Assembly (NCBI RefSeq): GCF_019059575.1
Contig: NW_024882206.1
Coordinates: forward strand, 199,001 to 263,000
DNA length: 64,000 nt
Reading direction: 5' to 3'
Origin: Amphibalanus amphitrite
Taxonomy: Eukaryota; Arthropoda; Thecostraca; Balanomorpha; Balanidae
Shown here piece after piece: positions 1-13,074 of the stretch (within the stretch, counting starts at the first letter, position 1; every line of letters begins with the position of its first letter). The notes under the pieces are model-generated. The model was not told the DNA's origin and searched no databases. It worked only from the letters and a program-made list of their open reading frames with translations. The translations under genes were made by a program, and so were the position numbers.

Positions 1-1093
1 AGGTCAGGTCACTGACCTTTGGTGACCTCGGTTCACTTTTTCGAGTTTTACATGTTCCCAGGCTAGTTTTTGGAGCTGAATTCGAATTTAGCAACCATTT
101 GAACATTTACGAAGTAGTTTTGGTGCCTTCGTAACATGTTACAAAGCTGTCAGAGGTGGTTGACACGTATTACGAATACCCGTCACCACCCCTTCTGGTT
201 GACCTGACCCGACCTGGTCTAAATGCTTAAAGACATCATCTCTGATCAAAACTAACACGATATTCGTGATCAGCACCCTGAAAAACCCGAAAGCAGCCAC
301 ACTTTACGACTTTCTAATAGGTCCCGATTTTCCCGATTTTCGGGTCATTGACCTGACCGGCTGGAAGGTTACCCAATGACCTAGGACCTTAAAGGAAATA
401 GTTCACTTTCACGAAATTATTTTTTTTTGCAATGGATTTATGATTTTTTATGTTCAAAATGATCAGCAAAGAAAATAAAACCTATTTATAACAAAAGATT
501 ATTTTCTCTATTTTGATATAGGAAGGACTTTTCAGTTTCTGTAAGGCACAGGCGATCCAGTATGAAAAGAGCATGGGTCCCGAAAATTCTTCAGAAACTA
601 GAGAAATTATCGCGGCCACCGGCATTTGGGTGATCTGCTGCTGCTGAATGTCCTTATTGATCAGTACGAGAATTTCTCTAGAGTTCTCGTAGATAATTTC
701 TCTAGTTTCTGAAGAATTTTCGGTACCCATGCTCTTTTCATACTGGATGCGAATATATGCAAGGCACACATCCTCAACGCAAGACACCTTTTTCGGGACG
801 AGAAATAGAATATCTTTGCCTAGGGTGATCGTTGGGCTGTAAAAGCTCCTGATTTATGCTCGTCTCAGCCCAGGCTACGGAACTGCTATTCCAGTTCAAA
901 ACCCATGTTAAAAAGTGAACTATTTCCTTTAAAATTGGATATCATCGGCTTCCTCTCGTGACGGGCAGCACGCTCGTTTTTTTTCCGCGAAGCTCTAGCT
1001 CGATCAGGGGCCAAACGTGAGGTGGGGAAGTCGTACCACCCCCCCCCCCCCTTGTGCCGTCGAAGGACGCAAAATGGCCTGTGCCGGCGAGGG
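1..1093. repeat. AGGTCA-rich dispersed repeat ending in a piggyBac-like terminus
   Basis: No gene is seen here. The stretch is dense in AGGTCA/TGACCT hexamers. Bases 1-150 are repeated at 5763-5878 plus 7417-7460, where a Tc1/mariner-like element interrupts the copy; bases 1-150 are therefore the empty form. The right end at about 1078-1093 (GCCGGCGAGGG followed by TTAA at 1094-1097) matches, in inverse, the end of the TTAA-flanked element at 12180-13074, so this is probably one end of a related element whose other end lies before the window. Confidence 0.5.
393..928. mobile_element. TTAA-flanked MITE with a 55-bp hairpin
   Basis: The inverted ends AGGAAATAGTTCAC and GTGAACTATTTCCT are flanked on both sides by TTAA (389-392 and 929-932), the target duplication typical of piggyBac-like and Kolobok-like elements. 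Inside, 556-610 and 693-747 are inverted repeats of each other with one mismatch, around a loop of about 82 bp, so the element could fold into a long hairpin. It has no credible coding sequence. Confidence 0.6.
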
Positions 1094-3130
1094 TTAAAGT
1101 GATTGATAAGAATAACAGTATGTATAAAAATTTAATCTAGAAATTTTGATATCAGTGACCTAAGATCACGTAAGACTGGCTCAGTTGTTACTGGTTCACT
1201 TGTTTTTCAGTTGTCCACTGGTTCAGTTGTCCCTGGTTCAGTTGTCACTGGTTCAGTTGTCTGCCTAACGTCAAAGGTCATTTGGGTCGTGGTCATAAAA
1301 TTTTCAGGGTATATGTTAAATTGATGAACTCAAGGGTACTTTAAGTTTCGTCATGATAGGCCACTTTCTGCATGATTTCTTCGCGAAAAACTGAAAGGAG
1401 CCGTTCAAACCCTGCAAAAGAGCAAGGGTCAATTACCATGGATTACTTGTTAGTTATCCAATATCCATGGTGAAACCCATGCTTGACTGTCAAATGCCTT
1501 TGACTCCAGCCTCTAGCCAAATGGCATTGACTGGAGAAGGTTACTATTGAGGTTAACCCGCGCATGACTGGGGTATTTTCCGTAACGTGAGTGACTGAGG
1601 GGGGCTCTCCAGGGTCCCTTCCTCTTATCTCCGAAACTTCTGGGCCGATCGTCAAAATTCAAACATAATCTGATAGCCCTGGAAAAACTGTCGAACGAAA
1701 CCTGTTTTCATTGAACTCAAGGTCACCGATCACGTCACAGTTCAGGTCAAAGTAAAGATTATCAGCATTTTTGCTTGTTCACAATTTAGGCTCTGACCGC
1801 CGGCTGACAAGTCCGATCAGGCTCATTTTTGGTTTACGCACTCATTGATATATGCCTTAGATACCCTGAGGATACTTAACTTTTACTTCCAATTTTTTCA
1901 GGTCAAGGCCAGGTCATCCTAGGTCACGAAAATTGTATATCATGTATCGGTCGCGTGACGCATGTTTTATGTTCCATTTTACTCGTAGATTTCGAAAACA
2001 ATGACGTTTGTGTCATTTGGGGTAATGTTCATCTGAATCTACCGGAGGTCAGGTCACTTTCAGGTCAGAAAAGGTCAAATTTTGAAATTGAATTTTTTCC
2101 AACAAAAATGGTGCCTATCAGATGCAGTTGAAGCTCCAGAACACGATGGTGCCATTTATATTGTTGTACGATGTCGAAAACGTACTGAAAGGTTTTGGAA
2201 AATATATAATTGAACAATTTTGACACTAATGTAAATAACTGGACTATTTTTTGAAGATATTGCGCTAAAACTTGCTAGAATAGTTGATCAGTGTGTGTTT
2301 TATCACATATACCTATTCCAGTTTTTGCGAAAAATCAAAAACTTTGAAAAAATATTTTTTTGTAGTTGTAAATCCATATTTTTCAAAATTTTCAAATTTT
2401 TGAAAATTCGAGATAGCAGTTAGATAGCTACGTGTATTTGTAGTCCACTCATGCAAAGAAATTGGATCTAGCCTTAAAACTGAGTTTTTGAGAGCATTTG
2501 CCATAATTCAATATTTTGCATCAAAATCGGCCGACATGATGTCACTCTGACGTCATTTCCGGCAAAACCATGCTAGCTAGAAAATTGAAATTTTAACAAG
2601 AGCTGCCAAATTGATGCCGCTGAAGGTACCAAAAGTTTCGTGTTGATCCGTCAAACGGTTTAGAAGATATTGCAGAAAAACCGGACGGGGGGGGGGCTCT
2701 GCTGTCTGCAGAGCCACCAGTCATGCATGGGTGTAATATACCTACAATTCAGGGGTCAAATTTTGATATATCTTGTTTAAATTTGGCACAGCCATTGCTC
2801 TTACATGGCACAGAGTTATTGCAGTTTATGAACAATTTATGGTAGTTAGTAATAGTAAAGCAGGCATCAGACTTCTATTTGCTACCAAGGAGAGGTGCTG
2901 TGGGTTAGGTTGTACGTTTTAGGTAATATCGCAGATAACAGTAACACTATTGTTATGTGTGGTAGTATGTTTTTGGTTGTAGGTTGTAGATTTTAGGTTG
3001 TAGGTAAGGTTAGGTCAGTCTTTACTTTGGCCAAAACACCTACTTTGCTATACGAGTCACTAGTCAGCTAGGACTACAGCTTTGTCAGCATCTGAGCTTG
3101 CAATTTCGCCGGTTTCAGTGACTTCTTATT
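1094..3130. other. Repeat-derived AT-rich DNA without a recognisable gene
   Basis: This stretch has scattered AGGTCA half-sites, CAGTTGT(C/T)(A/C)CTGGTT short direct repeats near 1190-1260, a poly-G run near 2687 and TTAGGTTGTAG-like low-complexity repeats at 2905-3020. I see no supported reading frame, RNA gene or complete transposon. Confidence 0.4.
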
Positions 3131-4086
3131 GCGCCGGGCCGGGGGGTGTTTGTACACCCCCCCCTGCGATTTTTCGCAGATATCTCAAAAACGGCGGCGC
3201 GGAGCGCCGCCGTTTTTGGCACACCTGTTCGTGCATCTTTTCCGCACATGTTGTGAAAATTTCAGACCCAGGTCACCTTAGGTCAGATCTCCAGGTCTGT
3301 TTCTGTTAAAAAAGCGTCTGTTTTGCACGAACGCTATTCTAGACACTCTCAAACATCGAGATGTAGGTAAAATGGACACACTGAACCGGGAAATGGCAAC
3401 TGTGACCCCTCGTTATGTCCCCGAGGTCATCTCAGGTCACGAACAGAATCTAACAGTTTTTTGCTAATAACTTCTGATAGAGACGTGCTAGAGCGCTGAA
3501 AACGCCTTAGATGTGTTCGGCTCAACGTTGCGGATCGACTGATATGCAACATGACCTTTTCCGGTCAGGTCATGACCTTGACCTGAGGTTTAATTTTCAA
3601 GTTGACCTTTCAAGGTCAAATTATAGTTCATTCGACGCGTCTCGACGAGAGGAACACGATGGTGGCAAAAATAATGTCATGGCTCTTTTGAGTCAAAAGT
3701 TAATGCCGAAAAAGTTTTTTGTAAAAACAGCTATTTTTGGAGTTTTTGCCCTCTGGAGGCTAAAACGTTGACCTGAGGTCAAATCTGAGAACATTACTCA
3801 GAAAGGTCTGTAAAAGGGCTATCGAATGCGCTTTTCCGCGGTGCTGTAGCTCTATCGGTTCCCGAGATAGCCGTTGGCAGTTTCCAAAATGTTGAAATAG
3901 TGAACATTTGACCTTTGGTGACCTCTGGTGACCTGACCTTTCACCTGACCCAAAAAATGACCGAAGTGTTTTCGTCCTTATTTTGGACGTTCTTTCGATT
4001 GCCGCTTACCGCGTGTCGCTACGTGGCCCAGGAGCCGAGTTAGAAGGGGGGGGTGTTCAGACACACACACCCCCCCGGCCCGGTGC
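3131..4086. mobile_element. Candidate non-autonomous element with CRCCGGGCCGGGGGG ends
   Basis: The left end CGCCGGGCCGGGGGG and the right end CCCCCCCGGCCCGGTG form an imperfect terminal inverted repeat extending into GTGT/ACAC-rich sequence on both sides. The interior is AGGTCA-rich and non-coding, with a short GC hairpin near 3190-3220. I could not find a convincing target duplication, so the exact boundaries are uncertain. Confidence 0.35.
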
Positions 4087-5199
4087 GGAAGCTCAGAGCA
4101 CCTGCCCACCGCTGGTTAAGTAAATAAAAAAGGTAAGGAAGGAACTTCGTAAAGATTAGATGAAGTATGCAACTTTTTGGCCGAACATGACACAAAATCT
4201 GTGATAAGTCATAACTCAAAAAGTTTTTTGCCAAATTTACAAAGACCAAAACTTCAACAGATGATGCAAAGGTGATGCAGAAGAAGCTTAATCAAATAGC
4301 TTCTTTGCCATTACCAGCAAAGTATGTGCCTCATGTATGTGCTTCTGTATATATGTATGTGCTTACATACACATACATAAAGTATGTGCTTCCGGCCTGT
4401 GCACCATGCAGTAGGAACAAGTCACAAAGCATCTAACCAACCATGCAAGCATAAAAATGCAGTACGTTGCCAGTACAGTGCCTGGACTTGCATCATGATT
4501 GTAAACGGCACCATTGAAAAAAATAGTCAATATTCCATTTTACTTACACTCTGACTTACACCGAAGCTCCCGCTAAACGGCGCCGCTTCTTTTTTCAACA
4601 AATCATAATTGGGCGCCAGAAATAAATAGTATATTGAAAACCCATGAAGCATCCTGAATCTGTTCAAAAAATATTTGACTGCTATTTGAATACCTAAGTT
4701 ACCTAGCAACTTGCTTCTCAAGCTCCAAATGAATTGGTGTTGCCTAGCAACTGAACTCCTTTAGAATTATCGAACAGTATCTTGGTGTTGTAAATGTCGC
4801 AAGTTCGTCACTTAGTATATAAAACGCCGCAGTCAAATTAAAATATGTGTTCAGATACAGGATGTGGATGTATCTCATGAGATACCTGTAAGTATTTGTT
4901 GATATGATATAATGATTGTCAAAGGTTTGTCATTTACAACTTAAAAGTCTCTAAAAGTAATTGCCTATTTTTGCTTTGTACTGGCCAAAACACTTAGATA
5001 AAGCAATCTTAATGAAAGATCATACATACAAGCATCCATACAAGATTGAATTTGTTATTCACACACAAGTACTTTTACTGCGTCTCTTTCTGACAAGTTT
5101 GATTTTGCGAACATATTCTACATGCCACAAAATATATTAGGCTCTTTAAATATTATAAATAGTTTTTGAGAACGCATGCAATTCAACGCATGTTTTATA
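4087..5199. other. AT-rich DNA with no gene seen
   Basis: Only simple-sequence patches are visible, such as the TATG/CATA tract at 4320-4390. The end of the stretch, up to 5199, is the left flank of the composite element that follows. Confidence 0.4.
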
Positions 5200-5879
5200 C
5201 ACGGACACGCATATTTACGTCTGGACAACGAGTTGCGGCCTGGCGTATTTACAAATTGCAACCGAGCTCCGCCGTAGGGTATTTTATTTCCGCCGTAGTG
5301 TATTTCATTTGGGGTATTTTCTACCATACATCTGCCTGAGCTTGGGGTAATTGCAATTTGTCGGCGACGTTAAAAAATGATGCACCTTTTTTCGCAGTAT
5401 AGGTTATTGCATGTGCATATTTTTGCCTTTTGGTTGCGCTTTTCCCTCGCTCGTATAGGGGGAGGAGTTGAACGGACCCCATCGGTTTTTCGTGAGTAAC
5501 TCGCGTAAAAACAGTCCGATCGCGACGAAACTTTCAATACCCCTAATTTTATCGATTTTACATCTACCCTGAAAATTTCATGACCCTGACCCAAATCACC
5601 TTTGACCTGTGACCTATTTCTCGAGACCATGTTTGGCCCGAATCGCGATTCGGCGTATGTCGGCTCGCATTAGCCGCGCGTTTGCAGTCTTTACGTGGTT
5701 TCAAGCGTTGAAACATGTGATATGATGCTGGTCCCATGCATTAGGGTGGGTATCAAGGTCACCTGAAGGTCAGGTCAGCTCAATGACCTTTGATGACCTC
5801 GGCTCACTTTTTCGAGTTTTACATGTTTCTAGGCTAGTTTTTGGAGCTGATTTCGAATTTAGCAACCATTTGAACATTA

Positions 5880-7416
5880 CAGGGGGTGTAACGAAATTAT
5901 CCGGACACCTTTCTTCCCGCTGTAATTAAAAAGCAAAACATTCTGGTACTTTTTCTTTTAACTGAGCATGTAGCCACCTTTCATAAAAACACAGTGGCGA
6001 ATGTTCTGGAGCATTTCAGCCACTGGATTCTCCAGCACATTAGCTTTGATGCGGACCAACGCCCTCTAAACCTGTGCCTGCGGTTGGGCGGTGCTTGTGA
6101 CGGGCGTCTCTTCAGTCACCTGCTGAACAAGAGCCCACAGGTTTTCGATTGAATTGGGATCGCGACTTTTTCCAAGTCATAAGCGTTAGCCCAGGATGAT
6201 TGAAGGTTCTATCGGCATCACTTCCCGTTCTTTTAGGGACTTTTAAGTAGCGCGCCGCCCCGCATGAAGACAGCGTGGCTTGAATCAGGCACCAGCGCGC
6301 GTTCAGACTTCAGAAGCCGAGTCCTCCTATACCGTCTGGTTGAGCGTCTCCAACTATTCATTGGCCAGTATGTGGCTCCGGTAATACTTGACGTTGGTGG
6401 CGGTATTTTATGACACCATGTCCTATTGGAGCATCGCTAGGCAGCTGATCATGCTCCAATTCTGAATATTGTCCGGATGTTTGACGGCGGCGAAGGCCAG
6501 CAAGTTCGAGCGGCTGGCCGCCCATACATGGCCGATTTGACGGTTCAAAGGATAATACAGCTCGAACGGCTACCCATCCAACCAGACCACCTCACCCTTA
6601 TCTTTCTTCAACCACTTGGACGCGATCTGGCGTGAGGCGAAAGGTGGTGAACTGGTTATTTTCCCGTCAGTTTCGTTGTATTTTTTTTCAGTTTGAAGGG
6701 CACTAGAACCAAGTTAGAGGGCGGGTAGCAGTAAACCATGATATGGGATCTCCTATTATCTGACTTGGTAAGAATTCGAGTCAATATGCGGATTGATTGG
6801 TGCCGTTTTCTTGCCGCTATCTTGATGACTCTCCTCACCACTTGACAAAGGGCGGCTTTTGTGGTCGCGACCGGGCTGAGTCTGCCATAGGCGGCGGAAC
6901 GGGGAGGGCACCGGGGCACCGTGCCCCCCTTTGATTTTGGCATTTTAACATTAGCCCTATGGGCGTTGCATGGAAAGAATGGGACCAAAAGTCGGCAGTG
7001 CCCCCCCCCCTTTAATTGAAGGCGTTCCGCCGCTACTGGAGTCTGCCATCGAAGTCCCAGCTTATTACGCCTCAGGCAGATGTGCAATTGGCTGCTGCTG
7101 ATGTCCAGCTGCTGCCAGACCAGCTCCTGGCTCATGACGCCGTGGATGCCGCCATGCAATTTTACCACGAAAGGAGAGATTGTATCCCTTTCTCGCAACT
7201 GCCTTGGACGAAATCTACCATGTGAACCCGTCTGTGAATCGACTCCTACTCAGAGCAACAGTCACATGACAAGGTCAGGTCACTGCTGAGTTGAAAAACC
7301 AATAGCAGAGTCATGTATTCATCCAATATTCCCACTTCTAACATCAGAAAGGATTAGGAAACTGCAGAAACAGATATGGCGAAAAATAGATGCCCGGATA
7401 ATTTCGTTACACCCTG
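5880..7416 (-). mobile_element. Degenerate Tc1/mariner-like element
   Basis: The inverted ends (CAGGGGGTGTAACGAAATTATCCGG on the left, shortened by two G on the right) are flanked by TA at 5878-5879 and 7417-7418; an unoccupied copy of the same site is present at about 105-115. On the minus strand, broken frames read as pieces of a DDE transposase, including a WLKKDKGEVVWLDG segment near 6570-6620 and a RDPNSIENLWALVQQ segment near 6130-6175, like the SPDLNPIENLW motif of Tc1/mariner transposases. Stops and frameshifts separate them, and the MITE at 6889-7041 interrupts the N-terminal part. The copy is dead. A 3-prime fragment of the same insertion is in U' at 43143-43618, so it entered before U was duplicated. 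Confidence 0.8.
6889..7041. mobile_element. hAT-like MITE inside the Tc1/mariner-like copy
   Basis: The 153-bp insert is flanked by the 8-bp duplication TCTGCCAT (6881-6888 and 7042-7049). GCGGAACG near the left end pairs with CGTTCCGC near the right end. The interior resembles the MITE at 25806-25953, with poly-C/poly-G flanks around a TTTTAACATTA(G/C) core. Confidence 0.65.
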
Positions 7417-7436
7417 TACTGAAGTAGTTTTGGTGC

Positions 7437-7456
7437 CTTCGTAACATGTTACGAAG
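7437..7456. repeat. Perfect 20-bp palindrome
   Basis: CTTCGTAACATGTTACGAAG is its own reverse complement. The related copy at 129-148 has one mismatch. It lies in the AGGTCA-rich family just outside the Tc1/mariner-like insertion; any protein binding is unknown. Confidence 0.8.
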
Positions 7457-8089
7457 CTGTCACGAGAAAAAATAGCGTTCTGCCCCTCCAACTTTTGCTG
7501 ATTTGTAGAACTTCGTTGCTTAGCAAACCACTATGTTGTTCGCATTGAGGAGCTTTGAAATGTCTGTGTAATGCAAAATGTTAGTTCTGTAATTAAAAGA
7601 ATTGATTCAGTGTTGCACATAATCTAACTTAACAACCGAGCATTGCAGGTTTGACGGCTTTTTGCCCCACCACCTTCCCTGGAAAAGCTCCACCCTTGCA
7701 TATGGGGCAAAACATAAGGGACAAAAACACAAAACAAGACAGATAAAAAACAAAACAAAATGAACTCAATACCTAATGAAGTTCAGTCTGGAGCAAAAAC
7801 ATAGGTAATAGGTATCTATGTCAAATTAGAATGAAAGATTAAATTAAAATCAACCTGACCAGGCCTTACGGTCTGACCTGGTCCTAACCGCCTTACTTCA
7901 CACTTAACCCAATTCAACCTAAGCTACCACAACACCTCCAGAGGTATCTTCCTGGAAAATTACGCCCAGGGAGGTGTCCAACTTATTGGAATATTACCAT
8001 AATTGTTTTTGTTGTTTTTGTTTTGTTGTTTTTGCGTAGGCCCTCTGCGCATTAGGTACCTATTGTGTACACTGCCATGTGCACCTTAA

Positions 8090-8757
8090 ACGCAGTTCAC
8101 ACTTGCCCGTAAGGTCTGCCGGTGACGGGCCCGACACCGTCAAAACGGCCGAATCTGACGGAGCGACGGCCGTCAGGTCGACGGGCATGTGTGAACCGGC
8201 AGCGTTTGACGGTCGGCAACAGCTGACTGCGCCGGCGCCGGACCTGACGGCCGTCGCTTTGGAAAGTTCAGCAATGTTCAACTTTTGACGGTGACGGGCC
8301 CGTCGGTTTGAATATCTGCGTGTTGGAGGAAGAGGAAAAGGAACGTTCTCATGCAGCATTAAGCTTATATGCATTTTTAAGAGTATTAATACCAATTTCC
8401 ATCCATTTTTTAGATGAAAGTGTTTATTACGGCACGATATCTTGAGATTCGATCCCTGATTTAAATCAGCGAACCTATGTGTCTTTCATTTAAATAAAAT
8501 TTCAGCAATATTTGACATAAAAATGTAAATGCGTGGTATTTTATTTCTGTAATTCAAATAATATTTTAACCTCTCGGCCTCCCCATCCCCTTCCCCCATC
8601 TGCGTCAATCTCGAAAATGGTGCGCCATTTCTGTCACAATATATGGCAGCCAATGGGAGCTACCAAATCTCAACTTTCGTTCGACGGGCTGCCGGCCGTC
8701 AGGTCGACGGTGACGGGCCCGACACCGACAGACTGACGGTCAAGTGTGAACTGCGTT
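8090..8757. mobile_element. TTAA-flanked MITE with CGCAGTTCACACTTG ends
   Basis: The inverted ends ACGCAGTTCACACTTG and CAAGTGTGAACTGCGT are bordered by TTAA. The inverted copy U' near 33035 reads straight through the site with a single TTTA, confirming an insertion. Subterminal GACGGGCCCGACACCG and CCGTCAGGTCGACGG motifs recur at both ends. There is no coding sequence. The TTAA target suggests piggyBac or Kolobok mobilisation. Confidence 0.7.
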
Positions 8758-10439
8758 TTAAGGGAAAAAAGTGACTGGTGGTACATGACAAAGGGTTGTG
8801 CAACTGTGAAGTTCATGCCCTTGGTCTTGCTGGTGCCAAATGCCTATAGCTATAGCAGGTTCAGTGAGGATTGTAGACATGCTACATACACTGTGCATTG
8901 AAGATATTGGCACAAAGTTCATCCATAATTACTATGCTTAATACCTAATGTAAGAAGCAACATAAATACCCAGATGATACAGCTCTCTGGTCAACATCAC
9001 ACAAATTTATTGACATATTTTGCAGGTACATATTTACATTCATAACAAATACTTTTGATTTGATTCAATAATTAGGTGCTAGTAAGCTTGTAAATGACCA
9101 TATATTAAATCATAAAAGAACCTTCTCGTGGCATTCATCAGTCATCACACACCTTTTTACCGAACAAGTACCTATCTAGTATCTACCATGCAATGATTCT
9201 AAATTTTGTCCGCAATCCACCTATAGCTCAATCAACTGACAAATTGAAATTGACATACCCTAACAAAACCTAGAACTGTACATAAGAAAAATGCAATACT
9301 ACAACAACCAGGGTTGGCAAAGTTGCCGCTGATTGGTGTCTCCAGACACTGAGAAATTTTGTACTCAGTACTCATTACTGGAAAATAATGATTATTTTGT
9401 TCTCACTTTTCAGGAAATCTACAAGACATCACCAATGAAAACAGCAGTAATACCTAATATAAAGAACAAAGAAAAGAAGCCTTAGCACCGATATGAAGAG
9501 TAATAGGATTTACCGTTCCTTGATATTTCATTTTTTGAGCGGTATGATGCTGAAGTGTGAATGCATTGTAATGAGTGGTGACTGGTGACTCTGACTTGTG
9601 AAATGTTAATTGAAATCAAATACAAATATATTCATAACTGGAAGCTACGTTGCATGAATAAAGAGGTTTTAAATGGTCATAAAAGTAATCACTCAGTATG
9701 GCGTAGGTACCAGCCAAATAATCCATGAATTATAATTGGTAGGTAGGAACCTCAATCTGAATCACAAATGAGCAATGGCAGACGATATCTAAGTTAGATA
9801 AAATCACCAGTAGTACCAGCCACTGAATTAGTAGGTTAAAACAAGAATAAGCATTAGCAACCATCAAAACTTACCAAAAGTAAAAACTTGCAATCACTAG
9901 CATTAGACGGAGCCTACCACACACTATAAAATTACCATTACCACGCGTCCACAAAACTTTCGAGACAAATACCTAAGATCTGCGTCGTAAATGCCTTGGT
10001 GAGATTTCGCCTAGTTGGCAAAATTGACGTTCTTGGGGTCGGAGCCTAAAACCGAGCAATTTTGAGAGTTCATCTTATTCAACAAATTATGAATGTTTAG
10101 ACAGTAACATGTAACAAAATTGTCAAAAATCAAATCTTCAAAGCCCTAACTAATCATCTTTGGCATTTTATACCCTTTGAAAAAGAAATTGTAGCAAAAT
10201 TTTCGGTTTTAAAATATCTATTTTTTCACGGTCACAACTTATTCAAACTCCAAAAAAATTTTGAAAACGAAATTAGTTTTTTTTATTTTTTTTACTGAAA
10301 TTCAAAGCAAATTCTTTGTAGATTTAGCACACGGCGTTTTGATGTCATTGTATGCATGGTTGATGAGAAAACGTATACTGAGATGGGATCTTCAAATATT
10401 TTTGCGCCTCTCCAAATGAAGTCCTTAATTTAGCAGCCG

Positions 10440-10685
10440 CATCTAGCTTGTATCAGGGCATGAGCCCGCGACCGCCAGGGAAAGAGCGAGGCGAGTACAA
10501 GTAAAGGGAGAGGACAGAGGGTGGGGAGCCTGAGGCTCGGCCCGAGGCCAAAGCCCGAGGATATGGAAGCATGGAAGCGACGCAAACAAGCCGGCGCCGG
10601 GGGAGGGACACCCCCGCCAGCGAGGGTTCTTTGTCTTGCTGCCGGCGTCGCTCGACCATCATTGCTGAGTGATTTGTTCATTGTT
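10440..10685 (+). other. GC-rich candidate leader exon with a GTAAGT donor
   Basis: This GC-rich island in AT-rich surroundings ends at a consensus donor (GTAAGT at 10686). It could be the first non-coding exon of the transposase-USP gene, or its promoter. An ATG at 10563 opens a frame of 41 codons to the donor in phase 0, so a coding first exon is an alternative. Transcript data would decide. Confidence 0.3.
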
Positions 10686-11253
10686 GTAAGTACCTAACTT
10701 ACCTTGCAGTATGTAGGATATAGGTACCTACGATTTATGAAATCGAAAAGTTGCAATCTCATCCAGTTCGGGTTGGTGTGCAATGTGCTTACATGTAAAC
10801 CTCGCGACCTGAGAAGGCTAGGATTTGCATGATTTTTAATTCTGACATGTCTTTGTGTTTGTTGTCTGTAATGGTGAACACAGAACGGACATCGGCATCA
10901 TGATCCATGGGCATCGTTTTCTATAGGCTTGGTAGGGCGCCAGTGCTACCAATAACAATAATTTCAGAATTTTAACATTGACATTAATCTTATGACAGTG
11001 CATGGCAATTGGCAAGAATGGCTTTGCTAGACGCTATCCTAAAATTAATAATTAATCTTGCGTACAAATTTGAAAAGTGATGTGATGCCCATGCCATGCT
11101 ATCTAGTATCTTTGTGTTACTTTATGCCAGACTTACCAAACCAAAACATTCAGGACCACAACCAGTGCTCTTACGCCCTCCCACCCACCCTGTGTTTATA
11201 GGGCTACAGATGCAGGGCAAGGTGGCAGCCCAACAACCTCAGCATCAGCAGTA

Positions 11254-11265
11254 ATGAGTCAAAAC
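11254..11265 (+). other. Candidate start exon of the transposase-USP gene
   Basis: ATG AGT CAA AAC is followed by GTAAGT at 11266. It ends in phase 0, and the long frame resumes in phase 0 directly after the acceptor CAG at 13287-13289. Joining them gives a protein starting MSQN then VHDDERP. An upstream ATG after a possible acceptor (CTACAG) opens a 12-codon frame ending in TAATG, overlapping this start. The intron, about 2 kb, contains the piggyBac-like MITE. Confidence 0.45.
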
Positions 11266-12179
11266 GTAAGTTTGTTTCCATGATTCTGATAAGCATTATT
11301 GACTTTTATGAATGCTATTAGACATTTCCATAGCAAAATGAAATACAAATATGTGGGTCTCAAATTTTTTTCCTCTTTGGATGTCCGGAATTGTATGTTC
11401 TCAATTTCTTGGTGTTTTTGTTTATCCAGATAGACTACTGGATCAAGTGTCATTGTTTGTGTTGTGAAAATCAGTAGGTACCTACCTTTTGGTGCTGCTT
11501 TTGTAGACGATAATGAAATAGGTACCACTGGGCACCACTCGGTATGAAATTGAGGTGCACTTAATGCTTTTATCAGTTTTATGTGAAATTTGAAAGTTGT
11601 TTAGTCTCACATAAATAAGATTTTACTTCACTTTTCCCTTGCAGAGAATCCCATGTGAAATCATCATTGAGTTGTAAGTGATTGCATGTGATGGTAATGA
11701 TGCCATGATAATTGGGCTTTTTATGATGGTTGGTGGCAGGTTGACATTTGACAGCTGGTGTCAGGTTTGTGTTTCTACTTTATAGCTGGGCTGCAAACAT
11801 TTATTTGATGCATGTGCTTACTCACTCCTTAAAGTGACCATCCCACCTTAACATAAGATTTGAGTTGAGACAGTGTTTCAAAATTTGTTGATTTGGGTGG
11901 GAAGCAACATCCAAATGAAAATTATTTTGCACTCTCACCTACAGTTTTTAAGAACAATTTTGCACTCTCAATTAAACAGAAAAAAGTATTTGCGTGGATG
12001 GTCGCTGTTTATCCTGCATTAACACATTTGTATAGAAATGAATGTTATCAATATTAATTATTTGTTCATTCTTTTTGGGCCTATCTGACCAGCGGTTTTC
12101 CACCCTCATCCCCGTTTTTTTTAGAGGAATTTCTAACTTCCTATCCCTTTAAATATTTTGATATGAAAACTAGCTTTAA

Positions 12180-13074
12180 CCCTCGCCCGCACATGCCATT
12201 TTCCCATCCTAGAACGCACATGGGGGGGTGTGGTTGCCACCCCCCCCCCCCCCGCGCCATTTCGTTCCTGTTGGAGATAGAGCTTCACGGTAAAGATCAA
12301 AAAGATTCTTTGGGAAGAGACGAATCCAATGATACCCAGTTTTACCTTCTCAGGTCAGTCATTGACCTTCCAGGTCAGGTCAAACTAAAAAATGTTGCTG
12401 TTTTGGGTCACCGTTGGATATCAAGTGCGCTGCTTATCAAATACCGATGACGATGCTGTTTTCTGGTGCCAGGCCAGCTAGAACCTCTTTGTCACACTAT
12501 CCGACCAGGTTTTTGCTGCTGAGGTCATTTCAGGTCAAGTTAGGTCAAGGTCAATTATATGTGTTGTATGTCTGTGTGTGTCTGTGTGTATACTGATGTG
12601 TGCACCGATTGTTTAGGTGTCCATATTACATGAGATCATGAAATGAGAAGCTTTTACCAAAAATACAGTCAAAGAAACTTAACAAAAGTAAATTCAGCTT
12701 GCCTAAAACGCAATATTCTTAGATGACCTAGGTTGACCTTGACCCTGACCTTGACATCTGACATCGTCGAACAACATGTTTCATGATAGGTGGGAGGTAA
12801 GACTGGCAAAAAAGGCCGAAATCAAGGTGTCAAAAGCTCACAAGACCCATAGCCAACGCAAGATATTGGGTATTTGTCATTTGGGTCATGACATGACCTG
12901 AAGAACAAGGTCATATCTCCGAAACCAAAAACCACAGAAACTTGAAATTTTCAGTGGACATCAAGAAAGGATAGGGGAGCAGCTACAGGCTTCTAGCTCT
13001 AAAAATGTTGAGTGCAGAGCAGAAAAACTACCTGGGGGGGGGGGGGGTGGCAACCCCCCATGTGCGGGCGAGGG
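12180..13074. mobile_element. piggyBac-like MITE in the first intron
   Basis: The ends CCCTCGCCCGCACATG and CATGTGCGGGCGAGGG are bordered by TTAA (12176-12179 and 13075-13078). The CCC termini and TTAA target match piggyBac elements. Poly-C and poly-G runs sit just inside both ends, and the interior is rich in AGGTCA direct and inverted half-sites. No transposase is present. Confidence 0.75.

Noticed and set aside
6656-7198. 180-codon minus-strand frame as an independent gene
   Set aside because: It lies inside the broken Tc1/mariner-like copy and includes a MITE; it joins transposase remnants with foreign sequence.
10430-10681. 83-codon minus-strand frame in a GC-rich island
   Set aside because: No domain, and the plus-strand GTAAGT at the island edge makes a leader exon more likely.
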